64,000 nt of DNA from Flavisericum labens (GCF_045446075.1 NZ_JBJJBQ010000008.1:90340-154339); one strand, 5' to 3'; counted from the stretch's first letter, positions 51,675-61,890 are shown. A program made the numbers and translations. The notes: generated from the sequence alone by a model not told the origin.

Positions 51675-52994
51675 ATGAGTAAACCCATCGCCGGCTTTTC
51701 AAAACTATCCAAGTCAAAAAAAATTGAATGGATTGTAAACACCTATTTTTCGGATGCCCATGATGCCCGAGATATTTTAGAACAATATTGGAATAGTAAT
51801 GAAAAACTGCAACAACTGCATGATGAGTTTATTGAAAACACCATAACCAACTATTATTTACCACTTGGCGTTGCTCCAAACTTTTTAATTAACGGCAAAC
51901 TTTACACCATTCCAATGGCAATTGAGGAAAGTTCGGTAGTCGCAGCAGCAAGTAAGGCTGCCAAATTTTGGTTGAAAAGAGGTGGTTTTAAAACCCAAGT
52001 GATTTCAACCACCAAAATTGGGCAGGTTCATTTTATTTACAACGGAGATTTTGAAAAATTACAGGTATACTTCAACCATGTAAAGTCCAAACTTATTGAA
52101 GACACCGAGGACATTAGCAAAAACATGAAAAAACGTGGCGGTGGCATATTAGATATTGAATTAAGAAACAAAACCCAAGACATTCCTAATTATTACCAGC
52201 TACATGCCTCTTTTGAGACACTAAATGCTATGGGCGCAAATTTTATAAACTCATGTTTAGAGCAGTTTGCTAAAACATTTAAGACAGAAGCCCTGTCGTT
52301 TCATTTATTTTCCGAAGAGGAAAAACAAATGGATGTGGTTATGAGCATTTTATCAAATTATGTTCCCGATTGTTTGGTTAGAGCCGAAGTAAGTTGTAAA
52401 GTTGAAGATTTAAACGAAGGCCATATTTCTGGCGAAGCCTTTGCCAAAAAGTTTGTCCGTGCAGTTAGGATAGCTGAAGTTGAGCCCTTCAGAGCAGTTA
52501 CGCATAACAAAGGTGTGATGAACGGTATTGATGCCGTTGTTCTAGCCACAGGCAATGATTTTAGGGCCATTGAAGCTGGCGTACATGCCTATGCCTCAAG
52601 AAAAGGTCGCTATAGCAGTTTAACCTACGCAAAAGTTGAAGATGGTATTTTTAAATTTTGGATTGAAATACCTTTAGCCTTAGGTACTGTTGGTGGTTTA
52701 ACTGGATTACACCCATTAGTAAAATTAGCACTGGAATTATTACATAATCCTTCAGCCAAAGAGTTAATGCAAATTGTTGCCGTTGCAGGTTTAGCACAAA
52801 ACTTTGCAGCATTGCGTTCGCTTACCACAACGGGCATACAACAGGGGCATATGAAAATGCATTTAATGAATATTTTAAATCAGTTTGAAGCCAACGACAA
52901 AGAAAAGGAGCAATTAACAGATTATTTTAAAGACAAAACTGTTACGCATAGCGCAGTAACCAAAGCCATCAAACAACTAAGACTGAAGGGTTGA
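51675..52994 (+). CDS. HMG-CoA reductase, class II
   Basis: 439 residues. Class II (degradative-type by name) HMG-CoA reductase; in Flavobacteriaceae it is thought to serve mevalonate and isoprenoid synthesis. Catalytic residues line up with the Pseudomonas mevalonii enzyme: Glu84/85 in IEESSVVAAASKAAKFW, Lys279 and Asn283 in THNKGVMNGIDAVV, and Asp295 in ATGNDFRAIEAG. Spacing Lys to Asp is 16 residues, as in that enzyme. First gene of a two-gene operon; its stop overlaps the kinase start (TTGA). Confidence 0.95.
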   Translation: MSKPIAGFSKLSKSKKIEWIVNTYFSDAHDARDILEQYWNSNEKLQQLHDEFIENTITNYYLPLGVAPNFLINGKLYTIPMAIEESSVVAAASKAAKFWLKRGGFKTQVISTTKIGQVHFIYNGDFEKLQVYFNHVKSKLIEDTEDISKNMKKRGGGILDIELRNKTQDIPNYYQLHASFETLNAMGANFINSCLEQFAKTFKTEALSFHLFSEEEKQMDVVMSILSNYVPDCLVRAEVSCKVEDLNEGHISGEAFAKKFVRAVRIAEVEPFRAVTHNKGVMNGIDAVVLATGNDFRAIEAGVHAYASRKGRYSSLTYAKVEDGIFKFWIEIPLALGTVGGLTGLHPLVKLALELLHNPSAKELMQIVAVAGLAQNFAALRSLTTTGIQQGHMKMHLMNILNQFEANDKEKEQLTDYFKDKTVTHSAVTKAIKQLRLKG

Positions 52995-53896
52995 AAAATT
53001 TCAAGAGCAACGGAAAATTATTGATAACCGGCGAATATGTAGTGCTCGATGGGGCGTTATCTATTGCTGTTCCTACTAAATTTGGACAATCTTTATCCAT
53101 CGAACCTATTGATAATCCAAAAATTTTCTGGAAAAGTTTGGATGAAAAAGGTGAGGTTTGGTTTGAAAATGAGTTTTTTTTAAATAAAACGATCTTGACT
53201 AAGAATTCCGCTAACGACGTTTCGAAAAGACTTATTCAAATCTTAAATGCTGTAAAAACACTGAATCCTAGTTTTTTAAATCATTCCGAAGGATATAAAG
53301 TAATAACCAAGCTGGATTTTCCGAAAAATTGGGGACTGGGTACTTCTTCCACCTTAATTAATAATATCGCGAAATGGGCAAATATTGACGCATATCAGCT
53401 TTTGGACAAAACCTTTGGTGGTAGTGGATACGATATTGCCTGTGCACAAAATAATAGTGCCATTACTTACCAAATAAAAAATAACACTCCAACGATAAAT
53501 CTAATAGATTTTAATCCTGAGTTTAAAGGCCATTTATACTTCATACACTTAAACAAAAAACAAAACAGCCGAGAGGGCATAAAACATTATCATGCCAATA
53601 AAGGCAATTCTAAAGAAATAATTAAACAAATTAATGAACTTACAGAAAAAACGATAGCGGCCAAAAGTCTTGCAGAATTTGAATCTTTATTACAATTACA
53701 TGAAGTCTTAATTGGAAAAATCACTAATCAGACACCGGTAAAGCATTTGCTTTTCAAAGATTTTAATGGTGCTATTAAAAGTCTCGGTGCGTGGGGGGGC
53801 GATTTTATTTTAGCAACTTCTACAACCGATCCAACAACGTATTTTAAAACTAAAGGTTTTAATACGGTTATTCCCTATTGTGATATGGTGCTGTAA
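52991..53896 (+). CDS. GYDIA-type GHMP kinase (mevalonate kinase-like)
   Basis: 301 residues from a TTG that overlaps the HMG-CoA reductase stop. GHMP kinase fold: GKLLITGEYVVLDGALSIAVPT at the N-terminus, the phosphate-binding GLGTSSTL near 115, and GYDIA at 146-150, which names the family. The short C-terminal domain has GAWGGDFILA. Coupling to the reductase gene suggests it phosphorylates mevalonate or a later pathway intermediate. This is inference from context; the GYDIA group has not been assigned a substrate that I can cite. Confidence 0.88.
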   Translation: MKNFKSNGKLLITGEYVVLDGALSIAVPTKFGQSLSIEPIDNPKIFWKSLDEKGEVWFENEFFLNKTILTKNSANDVSKRLIQILNAVKTLNPSFLNHSEGYKVITKLDFPKNWGLGTSSTLINNIAKWANIDAYQLLDKTFGGSGYDIACAQNNSAITYQIKNNTPTINLIDFNPEFKGHLYFIHLNKKQNSREGIKHYHANKGNSKEIIKQINELTEKTIAAKSLAEFESLLQLHEVLIGKITNQTPVKHLLFKDFNGAIKSLGAWGGDFILATSTTDPTTYFKTKGFNTVIPYCDMVL

Positions 53897-53954
53897 ATTT
53901 AATTTTTGTAGCACTTAAAGAAATTCCAACTAACAATCGAAAACATTCTTAAAC

Positions 53955-53981
53955 AAAAAAACTCCGAATAACGGAGCTTTT
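53955..53981 (+). terminator. Terminator between convergent genes
   Basis: CTCCG (53962-53966) and CGGAG (53972-53976) with loop AATAA, flanked by A-run upstream and CTTTT downstream. It serves the kinase gene on the plus strand and possibly the PpiD-like gene on the minus strand. Confidence 0.75.
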
Positions 53982-54007
53982 AATTTACATTCTATATAAC
54001 TTCTTTT

Positions 54008-56137
54008 TTATTGAATTTGAATTTGCACTCTGTTATCTTCAATATCCGCAGCATTTTTTAATGCGTTGTATACTTTTGAGTTAACTGCACTTGCCTTTTG
54101 GGTAGCTACACGGTTTGCGGAAGCTTGATAATTATCCAACTCAACTGCAGGTGTCTTTTTAATTACCTGTATCATATAGACACCATTAGAACCATCAATT
54201 AAGTTTGATGTTTCTCCTTCATCCAACCCAAAAGCAGCTCCTACCACTAATGGTTCTCTACCTGCCCCAGAAATAGTTGGGTTTTTCATGTTAACACCAT
54301 TAGCCGTTCTAACAGTTGTTTTTTCGGCTGCCGCTAAATCTTCCAATGTCGTTGCAGAAACACGTTCTCTAATAATTTCAGATTTCTTTTCTTTTTTAAG
54401 TATAGGCAAAACTTGGGCCGTAGCATCTTCAGCAGACATCAATCCTGCTTCATGCTTAGCCACTAATTGTGCTATAACATAACCACCAGGTATATTGAAA
54501 CGTTTGATTTCACCAACCTCAGACTCTTCGTTAAAAGACCATCGAACAATCTGTCTTTGGTTGCCTACTCCAGGAATACTTTCATCTAAAGCCTTCATAC
54601 CGTTTACCGGTCTTACAGTAAAACCACTTTCCTTAGCAACGCCTTCAAAATCACCTTTACCTGCTTCTATTTCAAAATTTGAAGCATCTCTAAAAACTTT
54701 ATCGGTTGTAGCTTCAGAAGGTTCTATTTTTCTTGCAATAGTTCCAACCTGAACTGCTTTTTTAGGGTCTTTTTGACCTTCAATTTCTATAATATGGAAA
54801 CCGAAAACAGTTTTTACAACCCCTAAATCTCCTGTTTTACCTTCAAACTCAAAGTCATTAAATTCAGGAACCATGGTATTGTACGGATGCCAATCGTAAC
54901 GACCACCCTTATCTACACTACCTTGATCTGATGAAAAATCAGTAACAAAATCTGGAAATTTTGAACGATTTGTTTTTAAAACAGCCAACAAACTATCGGC
55001 CGTATTTTTAGCTTCTGTTTCAGTTTGTGTTACATCTGGACCTGCACTTTGTGCTCCCACAAACGGAATTAATATATGACGGACTTTTGCTGAATCTGGT
55101 ATTTGCTTTACGGCAACAACTTTAGAAATCTTAAAGTAGCTATTGTCTTTGTATGGGCCATAAACTTCACCTTCGTTTAAGCCAATGATATCATCAGCCA
55201 CCTCAGTTGGTAAACTTGACTTAAATAAGAAACGATCATCAAACTTTAGATCAGACCTAGTTATCGAGTTGATGTATTCTTCATTATCCTTTACATCTGA
55301 AAAAGCAACAATAGTATCTTTTCTTCCTCTTTCATCAACCAACCTTCCGTTCACATAAGTTTCAAGCTCCGCTTTTATATTAGCTTCATCCTCTACAGAA
55401 GCAACTTCATCAAACTGAACGAAGCGAATATCTCTTGACGCCTCTACTTCAAATTGCTTTTTGTTGTCTTTAATGTAGCTTGAAATATCAGATTTTGAAA
55501 CCTGAACCGTACTATCTGGAATCGTACTATAAGATACTTGAACGTATTTTATATCTACCTTGTTACCTTCTAACTTGTGCTCTAATTCACCCTCGGCTAA
55601 AGTACCTGTTAACCCAGCTTTTACCATGTTAAAGTAATTTTGGTTTAGGGCGTTTAGCGATAATTGGTTTTCGTAGTTTATCCAACCTTCGTAACCGGCA
55701 GCACTAGTTTCTTTTAAATTGGCAATATATTCGTTCAACTTATTTTCATCGAATAGGCCAGCTTCATTTTGAAACTCTGGGCTAGATGCCAAGGCTGTTT
55801 TTAACAAATCACGCATTTGGTCTTTTTCAACAGAAATACCAAGTTCTTCAAACTGACTTTCCATAACCGCCTGTCTTACCTCTTGATCCCAAACACGGTT
55901 CATTACCTGAGTGTTTGTTGCATTGGGTCCTGCTTGGCGTTGTGCTGCTTCTACTTTTTGCAAGAAATCTTCGCGAGTAATATCTTTTCCGTTTATGGTT
56001 GCCACTACATTTTGCGACTTCGAAGTAAGGGCGTCGCTGTTTCTAAACAAATCTGCCAACACAAAAGAGAATAGCGCCAATGCTATGATTAGTATTAAGA
56101 ATAGTGAACGTTGTCTTATCTTATTTAAAACTGCCAT
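54008..56137 (-). CDS. PpiD-like periplasmic peptidyl-prolyl isomerase
   Basis: 709 residues. One N-terminal membrane anchor (SLFLILIIALALFSFVLADLF), then a SurA_N-like chaperone domain (about 35-230), and a parvulin domain (about 345-455: AKVRHILIPFVGA, GSVDKGGRYDWH, FEGKTGDLGVVKTVFGFHIIEIEG), with a second, degenerate repeat towards the end. Envelope folding chaperone acting on proteins emerging from Sec. Starts at ATG 56137, about 210 bases after the CNNM gene. Confidence 0.93.
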   Translation of the reverse strand: MAVLNKIRQRSLFLILIIALALFSFVLADLFRNSDALTSKSQNVVATINGKDITREDFLQKVEAAQRQAGPNATNTQVMNRVWDQEVRQAVMESQFEELGISVEKDQMRDLLKTALASSPEFQNEAGLFDENKLNEYIANLKETSAAGYEGWINYENQLSLNALNQNYFNMVKAGLTGTLAEGELEHKLEGNKVDIKYVQVSYSTIPDSTVQVSKSDISSYIKDNKKQFEVEASRDIRFVQFDEVASVEDEANIKAELETYVNGRLVDERGRKDTIVAFSDVKDNEEYINSITRSDLKFDDRFLFKSSLPTEVADDIIGLNEGEVYGPYKDNSYFKISKVVAVKQIPDSAKVRHILIPFVGAQSAGPDVTQTETEAKNTADSLLAVLKTNRSKFPDFVTDFSSDQGSVDKGGRYDWHPYNTMVPEFNDFEFEGKTGDLGVVKTVFGFHIIEIEGQKDPKKAVQVGTIARKIEPSEATTDKVFRDASNFEIEAGKGDFEGVAKESGFTVRPVNGMKALDESIPGVGNQRQIVRWSFNEESEVGEIKRFNIPGGYVIAQLVAKHEAGLMSAEDATAQVLPILKKEKKSEIIRERVSATTLEDLAAAEKTTVRTANGVNMKNPTISGAGREPLVVGAAFGLDEGETSNLIDGSNGVYMIQVIKKTPAVELDNYQASANRVATQKASAVNSKVYNALKNAADIEDNRVQIQIQ

Positions 56138-56349
56138 TTGTAAATTAAATTTTAATTACCCAAAAGTTTGGATTTGTTGTTAAGTTGGTGTCAATTACGC
56201 AATAACCGACAAAAATATCGTGCGCGAAAATACCATTTTCTATTTAATAATAAAAGGGTTATTTACTTATTGTGATGTTAAAAACAATTTGAACTGAAAT
56301 CCAAAGTTCTTTTAAGAAGAAGTTAAACAGCGACTGAAAGGTTAATTTT

Positions 56350-57639
56350 TTAATCGTCCTCTAACATTTTGAGTTCAACCAGGTCAATCTTGGTGTTCGA
56401 TACAGCCAATACGGTAAACTGAAAGTTATCAATTTTAACCACATCGTTTTTTGCAGGAATCTCTTCGGTGTGGTTAACAATAAGACCTCCTAAGGTTTCA
56501 TAATTCTCGCCTTCGGGCAGGTTTACTTTATAGGTTTCGTTGAGATAATCAACCTCTAACCTTGCAGAAAAATGGTAGGTATCCTTATCAGTTTTCTCCT
56601 CAATTGAATCATCAGAATCGTGTTCGTCTTCAATTTCCCCAAAAAGTTCTTCTATAATGTCCTCCACCGTCATTATCCCCGAAGTTCCCCCATATTCGTC
56701 TAAAACCACAGCAATGCTGCGTCGCTTTTTAGTAAGTACGCTCAACACATCCTTTATAAGAACGGTTTCAGGCACAAACTCAACAGGTGTAAGCATGGCC
56801 CGTATGGTTTTGGCTTTTTTAAACAGCTCGAAAGAATGCACATATCCCAAAATATCGTCAATAGTGTCTTTATAGACCAAAATTTTAGTCCGTCCAGTTT
56901 CAGTAAAAAGGGTGTTTAATGATTTTACCGTATCGTTAATTTCTACCGCGATTATTTCAGTACGAGGTATCATAACTTCCCTGGCTTTAACTTCGGAAAA
57001 TTCCAGAGCATTTTGAAAAATCTGTATTTCACTATCTACATTATCATGCTCTTCAACAGCCTCCATTTGCTCGCTGATGTAATTCCCTAGCTCTACTTTA
57101 GTAAATGCCAATTGAATTTGGTCTCCTTCGGTTTTAAAGAATGCTTTTAAAATAATATCTGAAATCCAAATGACAAACTCTGATATTAAGGTGAACAGCA
57201 TATAAAAAAAGTATGCTGGCACAGCCAAAGCCTTTACTAAGGTATTAGCATAAATCTGGAAAAATACCTTGGGCAAAAATTCGGCGGTAATTAAAATAAC
57301 GAAAGTTGATATAACCGTTTGGGATAATAAACTTAAATCGTTTAACAGATAGTTTACAAAAGCACTATTGGTAGGCAGCATGGACTGAAACCAGTTTACT
57401 AACAAATCACCCATAAAAAAACCGTAAACCACTAACGCAATATTGTTGCCAATTAGCATGGTGGTAATAAATTTTGAAGGTCTGGCCGTAAGTTTCCTTA
57501 ATGCTTTGGCAAGCAGCCCATCTTGTTTTTTTTCAATTTCAATATGGATTTTGTTAGACGACACATAGGCAATTTCCATACCTGAAAAAAAGGCCGAAAG
57601 GATGAGTGAAGTTATTATGATGATTACATAAACGCTCAT
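56350..57639 (-). CDS. CNNM/CorC-type membrane protein (hemolysin family)
   Basis: 429 residues. CNNM transmembrane domain (about 1-190) with SAFFSGMEIAYVSSN, then two CBS domains (MIPRTEIIAVEIN, IDDILGYVHSFELF, KKRRSIAVVLDEYGGTSGIMTVEDI) and a C-terminal CorC/HlyC domain (about 345-425, LGGLIVNHTEEIP). Related proteins take part in divalent cation export or in gliding (GldE-like); the role here is unknown. The stop of the small gene upstream is adjacent (57640), so they are co-translated. Confidence 0.9.
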   Translation of the reverse strand: MSVYVIIIITSLILSAFFSGMEIAYVSSNKIHIEIEKKQDGLLAKALRKLTARPSKFITTMLIGNNIALVVYGFFMGDLLVNWFQSMLPTNSAFVNYLLNDLSLLSQTVISTFVILITAEFLPKVFFQIYANTLVKALAVPAYFFYMLFTLISEFVIWISDIILKAFFKTEGDQIQLAFTKVELGNYISEQMEAVEEHDNVDSEIQIFQNALEFSEVKAREVMIPRTEIIAVEINDTVKSLNTLFTETGRTKILVYKDTIDDILGYVHSFELFKKAKTIRAMLTPVEFVPETVLIKDVLSVLTKKRRSIAVVLDEYGGTSGIMTVEDIIEELFGEIEDEHDSDDSIEEKTDKDTYHFSARLEVDYLNETYKVNLPEGENYETLGGLIVNHTEEIPAKNDVVKIDNFQFTVLAVSNTKIDLVELKMLEDD

Positions 57640-57834
57640 TTATTTTGAATCATCTTTGTTATCATATTTTTTTCTAAACCTTTGCCTAAAGAAAAACATA
57701 AAAACCGCCAAACCAGATAAGGCTAGTGATACATAGGCACCATGGGTTCCATCGTTCCATTTCGTGATAGCGTCATAAAGAAACAAAACAGCAAAAACCA
57801 AATAGGCGTATTGAAAAATCTTAGAAAATTTCAT
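57640..57834 (-). CDS. Small two-helix membrane protein
   Basis: 64 residues with two hydrophobic segments (YAYLVFAVLFLYDAI and GAYVSLALSGLAVFMFFF) and a basic tail (RQRFRKKYDNKDD). It ends immediately before the CNNM/CorC gene, so it is probably co-translated and possibly a partner. Similar small proteins are annotated as hypothetical in flavobacteria; no domain is recognised. Confidence 0.7.
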   Translation of the reverse strand: MKFSKIFQYAYLVFAVLFLYDAITKWNDGTHGAYVSLALSGLAVFMFFFRQRFRKKYDNKDDSK

Positions 57835-57896
57835 GAATAAATATTTAGGGTATAAAGATAATTAAAATTGAATTGCTCAGTACAGAAGGTTATTAT

Positions 57897-58451
57897 TTAT
57901 TCTTCGATAGTAATTATACCCGTAACCTCGAGCACTTGGGCATTTTCAAATTTTGAATCGGAGTCAAAACCATTTCCCTTAATAAGATCTTGTTTAATTT
58001 GAAATTCAACCGTTTTGTTGGTAAATAACCAATCTTTTTTTTGATCGTAGTAAAGTTGATCGGTTTTTAAAACATTATTGTCGTGTGTAGTGATAACCAC
58101 GTTGCTTCGCATGTCTATTAAATCGGTATTCTTATAAACAATGGCGTAATCGGCCACTATAGTATTTTTGTTATTGTCTTTATCGTATACATACAAAGTA
58201 ACGCCATCGACAAACTCATAGAAAGGAAAATCGCGATTGGTGTAATCCAACATTTTTGTACTGATAAGGTTAGCAGAAACCCTACCAGAATCGGTATACT
58301 TTACGTTCATATTATAATCTACACCAATGGGTTCGTTTTCTGAAATACCAATTTTTTGTACCTCCTTCAAACTGTCGTTGCATGAAAAAAACATAGTCAC
58401 AATAAATATTGTGACTATGTTAAATATGTTATGTAAAAACCTTTGTTTCAT
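57897..58451 (-). CDS. lptC: LPS export periplasmic protein LptC
   Basis: 184 residues from the ATG at 58451, whose A overlaps the stop of the TPR gene (TAATG). Signal/anchor with a lipobox-like FFSC. The mature part is a beta-jellyroll with the LptC pattern: ARVSANLISTKMLDY-like SGRVSANLISTKMLDYTN, YEFVDGVTLYVYD, ADYAIVYKNTDLIDMRSNVV and LKTDQLYYDQKKDWLFTNKTVEF. It links LptB2FG to LptA for lipopolysaccharide export. Confidence 0.9.
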   Translation of the reverse strand: MKQRFLHNIFNIVTIFIVTMFFSCNDSLKEVQKIGISENEPIGVDYNMNVKYTDSGRVSANLISTKMLDYTNRDFPFYEFVDGVTLYVYDKDNNKNTIVADYAIVYKNTDLIDMRSNVVITTHDNNVLKTDQLYYDQKKDWLFTNKTVEFQIKQDLIKGNGFDSDSKFENAQVLEVTGIITIEE

Positions 58452-59830
58452 TACATTTTTGGCACTGTTACAGAACGCCCAATCCAACAACCAATATTTA
58501 TAGTTTCTCCTGATCTACCAGAACTGAAAACATCAGCTCTTGATGGTGCCTTTGCCTCATAATTTGCCTTAGATTGCGCTGCAGCCTTACGAAGTGTCGG
58601 GTCTATATTAGCAGCCTTTTGGGCCTCTTTGGCTGCCAACCAATATACGGCTCGTTTATTAAAGGTTGTATCACCACAATTATTGGCACTTGACGCATAC
58701 ATGGCTGCAATAGCCAAATAAGGACGACCGTTTGATGGGTTTAATTTAAGAGCATTAGCGTAATAGTTTCTTGCTTTGCCATAGCTTCCTCTAGCTTTTA
58801 GCTTAGTGGCAATTCTATAGTATAGTTTTGATTTTTGGAAATCATCAGTTTCTAAACTAATGGCTTGCTCAAAAAATTGAATAGCACCATTGGTATCTCC
58901 TTCTTTATCTTTCAACAACCCTAAATAGTAGGCTGACTTTGATGACGGACTTAAATCGTGGTAAGCATTTACCAATTTAAAGAACAAGGGGTCTGATGTA
59001 CAGTCTTTTTGAGACATTTGCCCAGCGGCTCTTTGTAACCAAACCGCATTGGTTTTGTTCTCTTCAAAATCTCTTTGGAAAATTGGAATTAAATTATCAC
59101 AATTTGCTCTAGGACCTAACTTTCCATCAACACTCTCTGAAATCTGATCGTAAGCCTTTAAGTAGCTTTCGTAATATCTCTTATAACTTTTTTCTTTACT
59201 CGTATAAGTTGCACCTGTTGAATCCTTTTCAATAAGTTTATTTAGCTTTTCGGAATAGTTTTTAACCTCTTCTTCTACTTTCTCTACTACATCATCATAC
59301 TTACTAAACAATTCTGCAGCTGGTTTTTTCCCTTCATCATACAAATCAACCATTAAAGAAAAGTAAGTATATAAGCTTTTGGGATTTGTGAAAGTAGCCT
59401 TATCATCATTGTACGCAGCGTTAAAGCACTCGTACAACTCTTCTTTTGTTTTACCAAGTTCTTTTCTGTTGTCATACATCAACTGGCAAGCTTTCGAGGC
59501 ATACTCTCCTTTTGGTGTTTTACTAGAAAAATGTTCTGCTCTTTGCTCCCACATTTTTAAAAGATCGTTTATTAAAGCCACCTTTTCAGAGCCAGATGCT
59601 CTTTCTATTTTATCCTCCAAAATCTTCTCACCATCTACATAAATGGCATTATTAAACTTTGGACATTTATTTCTCACCGCCATCCATGGTTCGTAGGCTG
59701 CATCGTAATTTTTTGCTTTTGTATATTCATGGAAAATAGACAACTTGGTCATACACTCTTCATCTTGCTGTGCAAAACCAAAACCTAATCCAATAAATAA
59801 AAACGCTAATAAAGTAATTTTAGTTTTCAT
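58451..59830 (-). CDS. Exported TPR-repeat protein
   Basis: 459 residues with a signal peptide ending near GFAQ. Tetratricopeptide repeats are visible at about 130-230 and 290-390 (for example DTNGAIQFFEQAISLETD and YGKARNYYANALKLNPSNGRPYLAIAAMY). TPR arrays mediate protein contacts. The C-terminal segment ends in INIGCWIGRSVTVPKM. It is co-transcribed with lptC downstream and the outer-membrane protein upstream, so an envelope-assembly role is likely, but this is inference. Confidence 0.82.
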   Translation of the reverse strand: MKTKITLLAFLFIGLGFGFAQQDEECMTKLSIFHEYTKAKNYDAAYEPWMAVRNKCPKFNNAIYVDGEKILEDKIERASGSEKVALINDLLKMWEQRAEHFSSKTPKGEYASKACQLMYDNRKELGKTKEELYECFNAAYNDDKATFTNPKSLYTYFSLMVDLYDEGKKPAAELFSKYDDVVEKVEEEVKNYSEKLNKLIEKDSTGATYTSKEKSYKRYYESYLKAYDQISESVDGKLGPRANCDNLIPIFQRDFEENKTNAVWLQRAAGQMSQKDCTSDPLFFKLVNAYHDLSPSSKSAYYLGLLKDKEGDTNGAIQFFEQAISLETDDFQKSKLYYRIATKLKARGSYGKARNYYANALKLNPSNGRPYLAIAAMYASSANNCGDTTFNKRAVYWLAAKEAQKAANIDPTLRKAAAQSKANYEAKAPSRADVFSSGRSGETINIGCWIGRSVTVPKM

Positions 59831-59848
59831 GATAATAATTTTGTTCTT

Positions 59849-61162
59849 TTAATCATATTTTCTTTTCTGAAACCATCTATCGTTCAAAGATAAACTTAAT
59901 TGGACATTAATAAAATTCTCTTGTATTAAATTGCCATTGGTAGTTCCTCTTTTTCCAAATTCGACACCTAAATTGACGTTGGACAACAATCTGGCGTCTC
60001 CAACTGGCAAACCTACTCCAAAAGATATGCCAAACTCTTTGATAGGCTCATTTTTAATTTTTAATCCCGTTTCTTCATTCCTGATTCCAGCTCTGTAAAC
60101 CACACGTTTCCAAAAACTATCAAATGAATTATAGTCCGGAATATAAAAACCACCTAACGAAAATCTATAGGCGTCTTCGTAAGTTGTTTGGCCAGAAGAA
60201 TACAATTCATTATTAAAATTACTTGTTTTCTGAAAACTGGTTTCTGCACCTACAAACCATTTTCTAGGTCTACCTATACCAGCGCCAAAGGTTAATTGCG
60301 TGGGCATAACCAGATTAGTTTCATCAAGCCCCATGGCTTCTAAATCGGTTTGAATAGTATTTACTATAAATTCCTGTCCTGATAAATTAACACTAACTGT
60401 AGAAAACGACCTTTCGTTTTTTGAAGTTAATTTGCTCTCTGGAGTAAAAGTTACACTTGAAACAAGCTCCAAGTTATTTTTTAACATTGTTTTATAGGAC
60501 ACTCCCAAATTAACATTTAAACCACTTAAATCGGACCTATTTCTTTCACTTGTTTGATACTGAGTGGGTGCGCCATTATCATATTGATAGCTTAACACAC
60601 TATTTTGAATATTTCCAAAATTATAATGTACATCAAAACCTGCCGTTAAACCTTTTGCTATTTGATAGCCGAAACCTAAAAAGACCTTATTAACACCACC
60701 TTCACCTTTAAACCTACTGTCAATATCTTCATTATCGTTTAAAGACTCTAACTTATATCCTACTGAGGTATAAGGCAATAAACCAAATCCAAAACCGAAT
60801 TTCCCTAAAGGAACCGATAGCGCCAAATAGTCAAAAGTTGTAGACGATGCTTTATCACTAGTAGTCTCGCTCTTTAAATCTCTACTGGAATAACTGCCTC
60901 CAACAGTGAATTTAACAGGCCTGCTCTCCCCTCCAAAAGGATAGATGCCAACATTTTCTCCTGCATAGGACGATGGATTACGTAAATTAACATGAATACT
61001 ATCGTTATATATGCTTAGACCACCCATGCTTCGGTTTTCAACAGTTCCTTTTAATTTAAGGCTACCTATGCCGTAAAAAGAATAGGGGGAGGCTGTCCCT
61101 TCTTGTCCGTAACTAAAAATAGTAAATACTAAAGCAAAAACTAATACAAGTTTTTTTGTCAT
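59849..61162 (-). CDS. Outer-membrane beta-barrel protein, FadL-like
   Basis: 437 residues with a signal peptide ending near SYGQ. The mature start (TASPYSFYGIGSLKLKGTVENRSMGG) is a familiar opening of Bacteroidota FadL/PorV-like barrels, followed by many alternating strands (TVGGSYSSRDL, FGFGFGLLPYTSVGYKL, LGVSYKTMLKNNLEL). The C-terminus is FINVQLSLSLNDRWFQKRKYD. The function is not known. It starts 4 bases inside the end of coaX. Confidence 0.78.
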   Translation of the reverse strand: MTKKLVLVFALVFTIFSYGQEGTASPYSFYGIGSLKLKGTVENRSMGGLSIYNDSIHVNLRNPSSYAGENVGIYPFGGESRPVKFTVGGSYSSRDLKSETTSDKASSTTFDYLALSVPLGKFGFGFGLLPYTSVGYKLESLNDNEDIDSRFKGEGGVNKVFLGFGYQIAKGLTAGFDVHYNFGNIQNSVLSYQYDNGAPTQYQTSERNRSDLSGLNVNLGVSYKTMLKNNLELVSSVTFTPESKLTSKNERSFSTVSVNLSGQEFIVNTIQTDLEAMGLDETNLVMPTQLTFGAGIGRPRKWFVGAETSFQKTSNFNNELYSSGQTTYEDAYRFSLGGFYIPDYNSFDSFWKRVVYRAGIRNEETGLKIKNEPIKEFGISFGVGLPVGDARLLSNVNLGVEFGKRGTTNGNLIQENFINVQLSLSLNDRWFQKRKYD

Positions 61163-61890
61163 TCGTCCGAGTTATATTGTAAAATAAAGTTTAAACCTTC
61201 TAAAAGAAAATTAAGATTGGCAAATATGCTACTTTTTAATTGCTTTGACAAAAATTTAGCGTCGCCTCCTGTTAAAATAACTGTTAAATCTGGATATTTA
61301 AGTTTATAAGATTCTATTACACCATCTATTTCGTTTAAAATACCATTAACCACTCCTGAGTGTATAGACTGTTCTGTAGAGGCTCCGGTTATTTTCTTTG
61401 GGATTTCAGTATTTAAAAACGGTAAATTGGCCGTTAAATTATGTAAAGACTCATAGCGCATGCGCAAACCTGGAGAGATGGCCCCTCCCAAATAATGGTT
61501 TTGGGAATTAATAAAATCGTATGTTATACAAGTACCCGCATCAATAATTAGCACATCGTTTTTTGGAAACTGACTAACTGACGCACTAACTAAAGCCATT
61601 CTATCGACCCCCAAGGTTTTGGGCGTTTCGTATAAATTGGTAAAAGGCAAATCAGTATCTGAATTTAAAACCAGTAAATTGAAATAATTTGAAATTTGAT
61701 GAACATCATTTGAATTAAGCCTTCCGACCGAAGACACGATGGCTCTTTCTATAGAAACAAAATCATGCCTCACCCTTTCGATGGCCTTTAAAACTGATTC
61801 TATCTTAACAGTATTCCTGTATTCTAAAAGAGAACCATTGAATACAGCCAACTTAACATACGTATTCCCTACATCTATAATTAAGTTCAT
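61159..61890 (-). CDS. coaX: Type III pantothenate kinase
   Basis: 243 residues. First step of coenzyme A synthesis (pantothenate to 4'-phosphopantothenate), ASKHA fold. IDVGNTYVKLAVF with the catalytic Asp, PKTLGVDRMALVSA, DAGTCITYDFI and GAISPGLRMR are the PanK-III motifs. The C-terminus has VILTGGDAKFL. First gene of the minus-strand run that continues with the outer-membrane protein. Confidence 0.95.
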   Translation of the reverse strand: MNLIIDVGNTYVKLAVFNGSLLEYRNTVKIESVLKAIERVRHDFVSIERAIVSSVGRLNSNDVHQISNYFNLLVLNSDTDLPFTNLYETPKTLGVDRMALVSASVSQFPKNDVLIIDAGTCITYDFINSQNHYLGGAISPGLRMRYESLHNLTANLPFLNTEIPKKITGASTEQSIHSGVVNGILNEIDGVIESYKLKYPDLTVILTGGDAKFLSKQLKSSIFANLNFLLEGLNFILQYNSDE

